From: Bifidobacterium aerophilum
GTDB lineage: Bacteria; Actinomycetota; Actinomycetes; Actinomycetales; Bifidobacteriaceae
Reading direction: 5' to 3'
DNA: 64,000 nt
NCBI RefSeq assembly: GCF_010667685.1
Contig: NZ_WHZW01000006.1
Span: 1-64,000, forward strand
The stretch's first letter is position 1; each line of letters begins with the position of its first letter. The notes below the pieces were generated by a model. It did not search any database and had not been told where the DNA came from. It saw nothing but the letters and a program-made list of their open reading frames with translations. Of the stretch, positions 52,655-61,365 are shown piece by piece. The position numbers and the translations under genes are program-made.

Positions 52655-55600
52655 ATGAGGCAGGTGCATACTGCACGTTACAGAATCGGAATTGATGTAG
52701 GTTTGAATTCGGTGGGATTAGCCGCGATAGAGGTCGATGATGACGACATGCCTATGCGCATTCTCAATGCGCAGTCGGTCATTCATGACGGAGGAGTTGA
52801 TCCAACTAAGAGCAAAGAAGCAATTACTCGGAAAAATATCTCTGGCGTGAGTCGGCGGGCGAGACGAATGGTGCGTAGACGTCGTGAGCGTCTCGACCAT
52901 CTTGACGCCAAGCTTTCGCAGCTCGGATATCCGCTCATTGATCCTGAATCATTGAGCATGCCATTTGAAGAGTGGCATGTCCGCGCGCGATTGGCTGGGT
53001 CTTTCATCGAGGATGAATCCACTCGTCGCGAGGATCTGTCCATCGCTATACGTCATATCGCTCGGCATAGGGGATGGCGCAATCCATACCATCGCGTGGA
53101 ATCGTTGTTGGCAGACAACCCGTACTCGGGTCAGCATGCTGAGCTGAAATCACGAGCAGAACAGCGTATAGGACATGTTCTCAATGAGGATTTCACACCT
53201 GCTCAACTCGTCGTTTCTGTATTGTCGGCAGGATATGAGAAATCGCCGCGTCTGCGGACCAGTACCAAGTACGGTGAGGGACTATTGCCGCAGAAACTGA
53301 TGCAGGAAGACAATGCGAATGAGTTGAAGCGCATTTTCTCAGTGCAGCGCATACCTAAAAGAGAGTGGGAGCCGCTATTTCGTTATGTATTCTGCTCAGT
53401 GTCACCTCGGGGAGCTGCCGAAAAGCGGGTCGGGCGTGATCCATTCGATGCTTCTCAACTGCGCGCATTAAAAGCATCATTAGTGTTCCAGCGGTATCGT
53501 ATCGCGAATGTGCTGACAAATCTCCGCATTCGAGAGAATGGACATGAACGGTCGTTGACGCTTGGTGAGAAGCGGTCGACATATGCATTGCTTTCCTCTG
53601 ATTCGGCGGAGGACATCACCTGGGCGGATATCGCGACTCATCTTGGAATTGAGAGGAATCAGATTCGAGGCGTTGGCAGATTGGCTGGCGACGGTGAAGA
53701 ACGCATTGCAAACATCCCGCCAAGGATGACGTCTTTTCAACGAATATGCGAAGCTGACAGGAAGATCTCCAAACCGTTACGACGGTGGTGGGCGGAAGTG
53801 TCAGATGCTGCACGGGAGTCGATGATCAGACTATTGTCCAACACTGTAGATTTTGATGATGTCTATGAAGATGTTAGTTATTCTGAAGCCATTGAGTTTA
53901 TCGATTCGTTGGATGACGATGGGCTGGCTAAACTGGATTCAGTCGATTTGCCGTCAGGCCGTGCTGCATATGGTGAGAGGACATTGCAAAAGCTCACCGA
54001 ACGCATGCTGACTACCGATGATGATCTTCATGCTGCGCGCAAGGCATTGTTCCACGTGTCTGATTATTGGCGTCCGCCAGCGGATCCGATCGGTGCGCCG
54101 TTGGGCAATCCTTCGGTGGACCGAGTAGTGAAGATCGTCAATCAGTGGATAATTAATTGTAGTGGTCGCTGGGGCGATCCCGTGTCTGTGCAGATCGAGC
54201 ATGTGCGTTCTGCATTCGACTCAGTGGCGACTGCGCGACAATATGAACGTCGTACGGGGAATCGGAGTGTATATCGGTCTAAAATAGCTGCGCAATTGCG
54301 GGAAACTGAACACCGTGACCGTGTCCGTGCGTCGGATATCCGCAGGCTTGAAGCAATACAATGCCAGAATGGCCAATGTCTGTACTGCGGCCGGCCGATT
54401 ACGTTTGACACGTGCGAAATGGATCATATCGTGCCACGCAAAGGCGTGGGGTCCACGAACACTCGTGCCAATCTGGCTGCAGTATGTATTGATTGCAACC
54501 GATCCAAATCGAAAACGTTGTTCTCGGTGTGGGCAAAAACCGAGCAGGCGCAAAAACGTGGCGTCAGTCTACAGGATGCGTTGAATAGGGTTGACCATAT
54601 GCTGTATGACAGGAACGCTGATACTCCGCAGACTTGGCGTCGTTTTAAGCAAGAGGTTAAGACTCGTCTCAAGCAGACCGAAGACGATGCCCCGATTGAT
54701 AACCGTTCCATCGAATCGGTCGCGTGGATGGCCGATGAGTTGCATCGTCGTATTGACTGGTATTTCAATGCGGAACGGTATCTTGCTGAACATGACAGGG
54801 AGCGTCCTCATGTCGCAGTTACGGTACTGGTTTTCCAAGGTCGTGTCACAGCCCTAGCGCGACGGGCAAGCGGATTGGAGGGTCGCATCCATTTCTTTGG
54901 CGCCCGATACAAGACGCGTCTCGATCGTCGGCATCATGCGGTGGATGCTTCTGTAATCGCGCTGATGAGGCCGTCTGTAGCAAAGATGCTGCTCGAACGT
55001 GATTCGATACGTGAGGCTCAGATGATTTCGGGACGGCTGGCCGAAGGCGAACGTAGTTGGAAGGAATACCCGTATGAAGGGCGCGACGAATACGGTTTGT
55101 TCCAGCGGTGGCGTATTGGCATGGAGATGTTACTTGAACTGCTTAATGAGGCTCTTGACTGCGATCGAGTGGCCGTAAGACAGTCGGTAAGGTTGCAGCT
55201 TGGGAATTCGATAGCGCACGATGCGACCGTCAAAGCGTTGAAGAGCGTTCATCTTGGAGATGCGATGAGCGCCGACTTGATTCGCCGCGCCTCTACGCCT
55301 GCGTTATGGTGTGCGTTGACTCGTCTTCCCGATTATGACGTAAAGAGTGGTTTGCCATCTGATGACATGAGACGAATCGTCGTGCACGGTACTACGTATT
55401 CGGCTGATGATGAGGTGAATTTCTTTGATGGTCAGTCGGCGCGGATTATCGTCCGTGGAGGTTCTTCCGACATCGGTTCGGCAATTCACCATGCACGTGT
55501 GTACCGCTGCTGGAAACGAAACGGTAAGCCTTGGTATGGCATGATTCGCGTGTTTCAAGTGGATTTATTGAAGGACCATGGCGATGATTTATTCTCGGTG

Positions 55601-56065
55601 CCGCTGCCTCCGCAGTCGGTATCGATGCGCTGGGGAGAGCCTCGTACCGTACAGGCGATTCAAGATGGATGCGCAGAGTATCTTGGTTGGCTGGTTGTTG
55701 GGGACGAGATTCGCGTGCATTTTTCGCGTAGCAAACTCAGTGGCCAGATTGGTGAGTTTGCTGAGTGGTGTGGCGATTCTGATTCTGCGGATATTGTTCG
55801 GTGTACTTGGGTACTCGTTGGCTTTGAATCCAACATGCATGTAATAATGCGTCCCCGACTGTTGGCCTCCGAAGGGTTGAAGAATATTCCGGAAATGTCT
55901 TCTTTGCCGGAGAGTGTTCGAAAGATAGTGGAAGGAAAAGGCTGGCGTTCTACGGTAAATGCTCTTGGAAGTTCTTTCCCCGTTGTGGTGCGTCGTAATG
56001 CCTTTGCCGAACCTCGTTGGCATTCACGAGCGGGGATGCCGTGCTCGTGGCGATGGTCTCAGTAA
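52655..56065 (+). CDS. cas9: Type II-C CRISPR nuclease Cas9
   Basis: RNA-guided DNA endonuclease of 1136 residues, within the II-C range. RuvC-I: RIGIDVGLNSVG with D14. Arg-rich bridge helix about 66-90 (RRARRMVRRRRERL). RuvC-II: VSVQIEHVR with E515. HNH: CLYCGRPI, then DHIVPRKG with D590/H591 and CIDCNRSKSK. RuvC-III: HHAVDASVIAL with H761 and D764. All catalytic residues are present, so it should cut both strands. Zinc-binding CxxC pairs flank the HNH core. No stop or frameshift. Base composition is clearly more AT-rich than neighbours, suggesting acquisition. The ATG follows CGAAGGAAA. Confidence 0.97.
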   Translation: MRQVHTARYRIGIDVGLNSVGLAAIEVDDDDMPMRILNAQSVIHDGGVDPTKSKEAITRKNISGVSRRARRMVRRRRERLDHLDAKLSQLGYPLIDPESLSMPFEEWHVRARLAGSFIEDESTRREDLSIAIRHIARHRGWRNPYHRVESLLADNPYSGQHAELKSRAEQRIGHVLNEDFTPAQLVVSVLSAGYEKSPRLRTSTKYGEGLLPQKLMQEDNANELKRIFSVQRIPKREWEPLFRYVFCSVSPRGAAEKRVGRDPFDASQLRALKASLVFQRYRIANVLTNLRIRENGHERSLTLGEKRSTYALLSSDSAEDITWADIATHLGIERNQIRGVGRLAGDGEERIANIPPRMTSFQRICEADRKISKPLRRWWAEVSDAARESMIRLLSNTVDFDDVYEDVSYSEAIEFIDSLDDDGLAKLDSVDLPSGRAAYGERTLQKLTERMLTTDDDLHAARKALFHVSDYWRPPADPIGAPLGNPSVDRVVKIVNQWIINCSGRWGDPVSVQIEHVRSAFDSVATARQYERRTGNRSVYRSKIAAQLRETEHRDRVRASDIRRLEAIQCQNGQCLYCGRPITFDTCEMDHIVPRKGVGSTNTRANLAAVCIDCNRSKSKTLFSVWAKTEQAQKRGVSLQDALNRVDHMLYDRNADTPQTWRRFKQEVKTRLKQTEDDAPIDNRSIESVAWMADELHRRIDWYFNAERYLAEHDRERPHVAVTVLVFQGRVTALARRASGLEGRIHFFGARYKTRLDRRHHAVDASVIALMRPSVAKMLLERDSIREAQMISGRLAEGERSWKEYPYEGRDEYGLFQRWRIGMEMLLELLNEALDCDRVAVRQSVRLQLGNSIAHDATVKALKSVHLGDAMSADLIRRASTPALWCALTRLPDYDVKSGLPSDDMRRIVVHGTTYSADDEVNFFDGQSARIIVRGGSSDIGSAIHHARVYRCWKRNGKPWYGMIRVFQVDLLKDHGDDLFSVPLPPQSVSMRWGEPRTVQAIQDGCAEYLGWLVVGDEIRVHFSRSKLSGQIGEFAEWCGDSDSADIVRCTWVLVGFESNMHVIMRPRLLASEGLKNIPEMSSLPESVRKIVEGKGWRSTVNALGSSFPVVVRRNAFAEPRWHSRAGMPCSWRWSQ

Positions 56066-56074
56066 GGCTGAGCC

Positions 56075-56962
56075 ATGCAAGGTCAATGGCGGGTCATTGA
56101 TTGCACGGAAATGTCCGGCTATATCTCATATACGCGCGGCAATATGCGTGTGAAACGTGATGATGACGACACGGTTGCGGATGTGCCGTTGGCGCAGACC
56201 GCTGTGGTGTTGCTTGGGTTGAAGGTGTCATGTTCTGCAGCCGCATTGCATGAAATGGCTCGTCATGGAGTATCGGTTATGCTCTGCGACTGGCGTGGGA
56301 TACCGGATGCGGCGCTGCATGCTTGGACGGATACGCCGACTACTGTCACGCAACGTCAGTTGGCTCAGTCGGATATGACATTGCCGCGTCGGAAGAATGC
56401 ATGGGGCAGAATCGTGCAAGCAAAGATACGAGGACAGGCCGCTTGCCTGGACTCGCTCGGCATTGATGGAGGTGGAATATTGCGAGGCATCGCTGCTTCG
56501 GTAAGATCCGGAGATCCCTCGAATTGTGAAGGGCATGCGGCACGGGAGTATTGGAAGTTCATGTTCCCGGCAGATGAGGATTTTCATCGCATGCCCGGCG
56601 AAGGTGTCGGCCGTAATGCGCAATTGGATTATGCATATACGGTATTGCGGGGGTTTGCGGTCAAAGCTGTTATTGCTGCCGGGCTTATTCCCGCATTGGG
56701 AATGCACCACCATAATCGGGGAAACTATTTTTGCTTAGCCGATGATCTGTTGGAACCGTATCGCCCGGCAATTGATCGTCGGGTTGCTGAACTGGGCTCG
56801 GAGGCATCTCTTGCTGAAAGGAGTGTCAAACGGTATTTGGTGGAGGTGATCAATCAGCAGATGAATGGTACCGGTCTGACGATTCCGAGTTCTTTGAACG
56901 ATTTTGCGCAACAATATGGTTTTGTACTGCGAAGGGCGTATGGATCGGCTTCCCGTGCCTGA
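56075..56962 (+). CDS. cas1: CRISPR adaptation nuclease Cas1
   Basis: Integrase subunit of 295 residues. Metal-binding residues are visible: Glu in NCEGHAAREYW, His in LGMHHHNRGNYF and Asp/Glu in LADDLLEPYRPAID. With Cas2 it inserts new spacers. It begins ten bases after cas9 and ends 15 before cas2. No csn2 or cas4 follows, which fixes subtype II-C. AT-rich like cas9. Confidence 0.95.
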   Translation: MQGQWRVIDCTEMSGYISYTRGNMRVKRDDDDTVADVPLAQTAVVLLGLKVSCSAAALHEMARHGVSVMLCDWRGIPDAALHAWTDTPTTVTQRQLAQSDMTLPRRKNAWGRIVQAKIRGQAACLDSLGIDGGGILRGIAASVRSGDPSNCEGHAAREYWKFMFPADEDFHRMPGEGVGRNAQLDYAYTVLRGFAVKAVIAAGLIPALGMHHHNRGNYFCLADDLLEPYRPAIDRRVAELGSEASLAERSVKRYLVEVINQQMNGTGLTIPSSLNDFAQQYGFVLRRAYGSASRA

Positions 56963-56977
56963 ATATGTGGGAGTGAA

Positions 56978-57361
56978 ATGAAGAAGGATGAGGATAGCGG
57001 CGGTATGTGGTGTTTGGTGATGTTCGATTTGCCGGTCAAGACCAAGCAACAGCGTAATGCTGCTACTGATTTTCGAAACATGCTGCTGGATATGGGCTAC
57101 GGTATGGTGCAGTACTCCGTCTATGCCAGATATACGCCCACTCAGGCGGGCAATCGCGCAACGGTGCAGATGATCAAAGCGGCGTTACCTGCACAAGGAT
57201 ATGTGCGTGTCCTACATGTCAGTGATCATCAGTGGTCATCGGCGTTACGATTTTCTAATTCGGAGCAGTTGGATGATGCGGAAACGCCTGAGCTGTTCAC
57301 GCTTTTTTTGATCGTGAAAATATGCTGTAAGCCGCAGAAAACAGCCCCTCTCAAGAAGTGA
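56978..57361 (+). CDS. cas2: CRISPR adaptation protein Cas2
   Basis: Protein of 127 residues with the Cas2 ferredoxin-like start WCLVMFDLPVKTKQQRNAATDFR (Asp in the second strand) and MGYGMVQYSVYAR. It bridges two Cas1 dimers. The Shine-Dalgarno is weak (GTGGGAGTGAA). The last 25 residues reach to within two bases of the first CRISPR repeat, leaving no leader on this side. Confidence 0.95.
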   Translation: MKKDEDSGGMWCLVMFDLPVKTKQQRNAATDFRNMLLDMGYGMVQYSVYARYTPTQAGNRATVQMIKAALPAQGYVRVLHVSDHQWSSALRFSNSEQLDDAETPELFTLFLIVKICCKPQKTAPLKK

Positions 57362-57362
57362 T

Positions 57363-57590
57363 CAAGCTTATCAAGAGGGGTGAATGCTAATTCCCAACTA
57401 CCGCGGTCATCCGCGCCCGCGTGGGACAAGCTTATCAAGAGGGGTGAATGCTAATTCCCAACGGATGCTTCGCTGGGTGAAATCTCATTGCAAGCTTATC
57501 AAGAGGGGTGAATGCTAATTCCCAACATGTGCTGTGTATGGACGTGCCAGGCATCAAGCTTATCAAGAGGGGTGAATGCTAATTCCCAAC
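57363..57590 (-). CRISPR. CRISPR array: four 36-nt repeats, three 28-nt spacers
   Basis: Identical repeats at 57363-57398, 57427-57462, 57491-57526 and 57555-57590, starting CAAGCTTATCAAGAGG and ending GCTAATTCCCAAC on the plus strand. Spacers are 28 nt each (57399-57426, 57463-57490, 57527-57554). The anti-repeat in the tracrRNA shows that crRNAs are read from the minus strand, starting GTTGGGAATTAGC in each repeat, so the leader should be on the right. Only three spacers suggests a young or slowly adapting array. Confidence 0.97.
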
Positions 57591-57688
57591 GAACCGCAGG
57601 AACCCACTCCACACGTTTAACGTTATCAAAATGTTTCAAATGCATTGGCCCATCCTCATGCAAGTTACGAAGCTTCTCAGGTGCCGTA
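57591..57688 (-). other. Probable leader side of the array
   Basis: 98 bases between the last repeat and the DUF4143 stop. Moderately AT-rich, as expected for a leader if the array is transcribed leftward. One minus-strand frame (KLRNLHEDGPMHLKHFDN) reads in a protein-like way and may be the tail of a lost gene cut off by the array, but no family is recognised. Confidence 0.4.
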
Positions 57689-58909
57689 TCACCAATCTTC
57701 GGCGAGAAGGAATTCGTCGATGCGCCGGTGTTCGATGCCGTCGCGCGGGCGCAGGATCGGATCCATCGACACCACGGTTTTCGGGTAGTTATCCGGAACG
57801 TCTCGGAATACTCCGAACTCGCGCTCGGCGGTCTTATCACTGTCGATAAGATACGTCACCTGTACATATCGACGTTGGGCGCCTTTGTCAAACACGAAGT
57901 CGACTTCCTTGTCATTGACTGTGCCCACGGAAACCGTATAGCCCCTGCGTAGTCCTTCCATCGCAACCATGTTTTCCAACACGCCTTGTATCTGTGCGGT
58001 GCCGTCGCCGATGATTGCGTTACGTAACCCATGATCGGCTACATAGTACTTCTGCAGTGTTTTCAGCACCTGCTTGCCGGCCAAATCAGTACGATTCATA
58101 CGTTCCAGCAGAAATGCCTCGCGGCAGTATTCCAGATAATTGATGACGGTCTGCGTGCTGACTTCAATACGTTCCGCCTTGAGATATGCGGCGATGGCGT
58201 TTGCGGATAATACATTGCCGGTGTTTTGCATGGCGAACATGACAATGCGTTCCAACAGCGCCACGTCGCGGATGCTATGGCGTCGAACCACGTCGCGAAG
58301 CACGACGGAACGGTAGATGTCCGTCAGATATGTACGACGGCTTTCTTCGCTCCAACTGCCGGTGGCAACAAACGGCATGCCGCCTTCTTGGACGAATGCG
58401 TCAAAAGAGTCATTTCCGTGGATGTGTTGCCGTGCGTCGCGGAATTCTGCATATCCGAATGGGAAAATCTCGAACTGCACGTATCGGCCGCCAAGGTAGG
58501 TGGCGAGTTCGCCGGACAGCAGCGTGGAATTCGATCCGGTGATGATCACGTCTGCCTGTGTTGTAGCGCGTAGTGAGTTTACGACCTTTTCGAAACCTCG
58601 CACTTCCTGTACCTCATCCAGAAAAATGTAAGGCTTGCCGTCGATGGCGTCGATTCGATCCATGAGATACGGATAGAGCACGTCGGGATCGTGATACTTG
58701 GCGAGAGCATAGTTTTCGAAGTTCAGGGAAATGAACTGCTTAGGGGTTCGACCTTCGGAGAGAAGACGTTGTTGGATGAGCCGCAGCATGTCCGATTTGC
58801 CGCTTCGGCGTAGTCCGACTAACACTTTGATGACATCGTCGGCCCCGATGAACGGCATGATGCGATCGAGGTAGCGAGAGCGATCAATCAGCGGCTTACT
58901 TTCTTTCAT
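57689..58909 (-). CDS. AAA+ ATPase with DUF4143 (second)
   Basis: Protein of 406 residues. Walker A GLRRSGKSD (about 32-40), Walker B YIFLDEVQEV (about 93-102), sensor stretch IITGSNSTLLSGELATYLGGRY. C-terminal DUF4143 part: the PD-(D/E)xK-like region reads KEVDFVFD ... RYVQVTYL, so Asp is kept but the usual Glu-x-Lys is Gln-x-Thr, unlike the first paralogue, which keeps EVK. It lies between the CRISPR array and asd, and shares the CRISPR locus' AT-rich composition. Three operator-like palindromes cover its promoter and start codon; a minus-10 TATACT ends seven bases before ATG, so it may be leaderless. Function unknown. Confidence 0.85.
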   Translation of the reverse strand: MKESKPLIDRSRYLDRIMPFIGADDVIKVLVGLRRSGKSDMLRLIQQRLLSEGRTPKQFISLNFENYALAKYHDPDVLYPYLMDRIDAIDGKPYIFLDEVQEVRGFEKVVNSLRATTQADVIITGSNSTLLSGELATYLGGRYVQFEIFPFGYAEFRDARQHIHGNDSFDAFVQEGGMPFVATGSWSEESRRTYLTDIYRSVVLRDVVRRHSIRDVALLERIVMFAMQNTGNVLSANAIAAYLKAERIEVSTQTVINYLEYCREAFLLERMNRTDLAGKQVLKTLQKYYVADHGLRNAIIGDGTAQIQGVLENMVAMEGLRRGYTVSVGTVNDKEVDFVFDKGAQRRYVQVTYLIDSDKTAEREFGVFRDVPDNYPKTVVSMDPILRPRDGIEHRRIDEFLLAEDW

Positions 58910-58995
58910 GGAAGAAAGTATATCAATTTTTTAGAATTTCTTCTTCCATGGAAGAAGAAATTCTAAAAACGCGGAAAACTTCTTCTATACAAGAA
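58901..58995 (-). promoter_or_regulatory. Three palindromic operator-like sites at about 40-bp spacing
   Basis: TTCTTTCATGGAAGAA (58901-58916, over the start codon), TTCTTCCATGGAAGAA (58941-58956, the centre of a perfect 42-bp palindrome 58928-58969) and TTCTTCTATACAAGAA (58980-58995). Starts are 40 and 39 bases apart. The minus-10 (58917-58922) lies between the first two. This looks like tight cooperative repression of the ATPase gene. Confidence 0.65.
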
Positions 58996-59031
58996 AGTGG
59001 TGTGCGCAATGCGCGGGCAGCCGGCCCGACT

Positions 59032-59075
59032 ACGACGAATCCCCGTCGGTTTGATTCCGGACGGGGATTCGTCGT
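59032..59075 (-). terminator. Terminator after asd
   Basis: ACGACGAATCCCCGTC and its complement form a perfect 16-pair stem around a 12-base loop, starting 33 bases past the asd stop. No T-run, but the length makes it a strong transcript end. Confidence 0.6.
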
Positions 59076-59107
59076 ATGTGCATTGCGGCTATTGCCGTTG
59101 GGCGCGC

Positions 59108-60202
59108 CTACTTCTTGGTGATGTAGCCGAGCGCCTTGAGCATTTCGGCGCATTCGAGCGCGCCGCCGGCCGCGCCGCGCAGCGTGTTGTGCGCCAGGCC
59201 GACGAACTTCCAATCGAAGATCGAATCCTCACGCAGACGGCCGATCGACACGCCCATGCCGCCCTCATAGTCCACATCGAGCTTGACCTGCGGGCGGTCG
59301 TCCTCGGTCAGGTACTGGATGAAGTGCTTCGGCGCGTGCGGCAGACCGAGCTCGGCGGCCTGAGACGTGTAGTTGACGAGCCGGTCGATCAGCTCCTCCT
59401 TCGTGGCCTTCTTGCCGAAGTTGAGGAACACGGTCGCGGTATGGCCGTTGAGCACAGGCACGCGGATGCACTGCGACGTGATGCGCAGCGGGCCGTCGAA
59501 CGGCACGATCTCGCCGAGTTCCGGGTCCACATGACCGAACACCTTGAGCGGTTCCTTCTCGCTCTTCGCCTCCTCGCCGGAGATAAACGGGATGATGTTG
59601 CCCACCATCTCGGGCCAGTCCTTGAACGTCTTGCCCGCACCGGAAATCGCCTGATACGTGCTTACGACGACCTCGCGCGGCTCGAACTCCTTCCACGCGG
59701 CCAGCGCCGGGGTGTACGCCTGGATCGAGCAGTTCGGCTTGACCGCGATGAAGCCGCGCGTCGTGCCGAGACGCTTGCGCTGGTGCTCGATCACCGCGAA
59801 ATGCTCCGGGTTGATCTCCGGCACGACCATCGGCACGTCCGGCGTCCAACGATGCGCGCTGTTGTTCGACACGACCGGCGTCTCGGTCTTCGCGTACCGT
59901 TCCTCGATCGCGCGGATCTGGTCCTTCGGCATGTTCACGGCCGAGAACATGAAGTCCACGCCGGCCGCGACCGACTCCGCGTCGTCGCCGTCGACCACGG
60001 TCATATGCTTCGCGTACTCCGGCATCGGCGTCTCGATCTTCCAACGGTCGCCGACCGCCTCCTCGTACGTCTTGCCGGCCGAGTGCGCGGACGCGGCGAG
60101 CGTCGTCACCTCGAACCACGGATGGTTCTCGAGCAGCGTCACGAAACGCTGGCCGACCATGCCGGTCGCGCCAAGAATGCCGACCTTGAGTTTTTCGGAC
60201 AT
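59108..60202 (-). CDS. asd: Aspartate-semialdehyde dehydrogenase
   Basis: Enzyme of 364 residues reducing aspartyl phosphate to aspartate semialdehyde with NADPH, toward lysine, threonine, methionine and diaminopimelate. N-terminal Rossmann motif GILGATGMVGQRFV (about 8-21); catalytic Cys in KPNCSIQAY (about 156). The longer, archaeal/fungal-type version rather than the shorter E. coli type. The ATG (complement 60200-60202) follows AGGGGTTGGT. It is on the opposite strand to lysC, with the CRISPR locus between them. Confidence 0.93.
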   Translation of the reverse strand: MSEKLKVGILGATGMVGQRFVTLLENHPWFEVTTLAASAHSAGKTYEEAVGDRWKIETPMPEYAKHMTVVDGDDAESVAAGVDFMFSAVNMPKDQIRAIEERYAKTETPVVSNNSAHRWTPDVPMVVPEINPEHFAVIEHQRKRLGTTRGFIAVKPNCSIQAYTPALAAWKEFEPREVVVSTYQAISGAGKTFKDWPEMVGNIIPFISGEEAKSEKEPLKVFGHVDPELGEIVPFDGPLRITSQCIRVPVLNGHTATVFLNFGKKATKEELIDRLVNYTSQAAELGLPHAPKHFIQYLTEDDRPQVKLDVDYEGGMGVSIGRLREDSIFDWKFVGLAHNTLRGAAGGALECAEMLKALGYITKK

Positions 60203-60336
60203 ACCAACCCCTGTGTTTGTGCGGATTACGAACTGCGAGTTGCCGACCATTGTACGAACCGCGGCGCATAACGGCACGCGCGCTCCCACATGCTGGCCGG
60301 ATGCCGTATGGCGTGGCGGCCGGGGTGAGGCCTGCT

Positions 60337-60570
60337 GACCGTAACCGAGTCCGTGTTCCGTATATGTGACTCAGTCACGGTCGTTATAGACGACAAGACA
60401 ACCATTACTGAGTTCGGATATGACGAAGCGGACTCAGTTACGGTCGTTATTCGTCCGGAGACAACCGTAACTGAGTCACGATGATGGGACGTGTACTCAG
60501 TTACGGTCTGAAATAATGTGGAGATGACCGAATCCGGATCGAAATGTGTGACGCGGACTCAGTTACGGTC
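60337..60570. repeat. Hairpin array with 63-bp period
   Basis: ACTCAGTTACGGTC (or one-base variants) starts at 60369, 60432, 60495 and 60557; its inverse AACCGTAACTGAGT (or variants) starts at 60337, 60400 and 60463. Both sets are 63 bases apart (last step 62). Each direct-inverse pair makes a hairpin of about 45 bases. It fills the 433-base gap between the divergent asd and the next gene; no coding seen. Confidence 0.75.
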
Positions 60571-60635
60571 GTGATGGGAAATGATGAGGAACCGGCTGAG
60601 GGATGACCGACCGAGCCGCTGGTAGGCTGGGAGAT

Positions 60636-61283
60636 ATGTCGATCGCATCGGATGAAGCACGCAAGCAGCTGGACCGTCTCGTGGCGTTGGGGTACCCGGA
60701 CGTGGCGGACATCTCCGCCGCCTCGTTCCGCGCACTCGCGCGTCCGCTGATCGCCGCGCTCGAGAGATGCGATCCGGACAGCGACGATCCTCGGTACCGT
60801 CTGGGCCGCGACATCCTGTTGATCCCGACGCGCGAACTCGTCTCGCCGGAATCGCTGATCGCCCGAACCAGCATCAACCGCATGGCCGGATTCACCACCA
60901 TGCCGCCGCGCGACATCGCCAGCTTCCTGCCGCAGGACGGATTCGAGCCGCCCGAAGGCCCGTTCTACTTGGCCGTCGAACCGCACACCGGCACCTGCTA
61001 CATCAACCGCGAACCGGACGTGGCGCGCAAGCTCATCGACTCCGACGAACGCACGCCGCTCACCCTTGAGGAAGGCCTCGCGATCGCCACGCAGCACCCG
61101 GAATGGCTGCTCGAAAAGAACGGGTTCAACCTGCTCGGCTCGCGCAGCGCCGACGGCCGCGTGCCCAGCATCTGGATGAGCCAGAACGCCCCGCGGCTCG
61201 GCGCGGTATGGCCCAACTCCCGTCATACATGGCTCGGCAACGCCTACTGCATCTCCCGGCGCGGGGTGAGCCTGTTCCGCTGA
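60636..61283 (+). CDS. Uncharacterised protein, possibly DUF5701
   Basis: Soluble protein of 215 residues, no signal peptide or membrane segment. It resembles what I recall of DUF5701 proteins from actinobacteria: RLGRDILLIPTRELVSPESLI, FLPQDGFEPPEGPFYLAVEPHTGT, and RLGAVWPNSRHTWLGNAYCISRRG near the end. The ATG at 60636 follows GGGAGAT closely; an in-frame ATG 11 codons earlier is less likely. It stands alone. No function is known, and the family name is uncertain. Confidence 0.6.
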   Translation: MSIASDEARKQLDRLVALGYPDVADISAASFRALARPLIAALERCDPDSDDPRYRLGRDILLIPTRELVSPESLIARTSINRMAGFTTMPPRDIASFLPQDGFEPPEGPFYLAVEPHTGTCYINREPDVARKLIDSDERTPLTLEEGLAIATQHPEWLLEKNGFNLLGSRSADGRVPSIWMSQNAPRLGAVWPNSRHTWLGNAYCISRRGVSLFR

Positions 61284-61365
61284 ACCAGTTCCACTACCCT
61301 CGTCAGCATGCCGAGAACCGTCGAAGAATATACTGAAGGCATCCGTTGCTGACGAGGAGGTCATC

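Noticed and set aside
52655..56065. Inactivated Cas9
   Set aside because: Checked the RuvC Asp/Glu/His/Asp and HNH His/Asn positions; all are present and there is no internal stop.
57499..57840. A 113-codon minus-strand ORF through the CRISPR repeats
   Set aside because: It includes repeat sequence and overlaps the end of the DUF4143 gene in another frame. Only a short stretch at 57591-57688 reads protein-like, too little to call.
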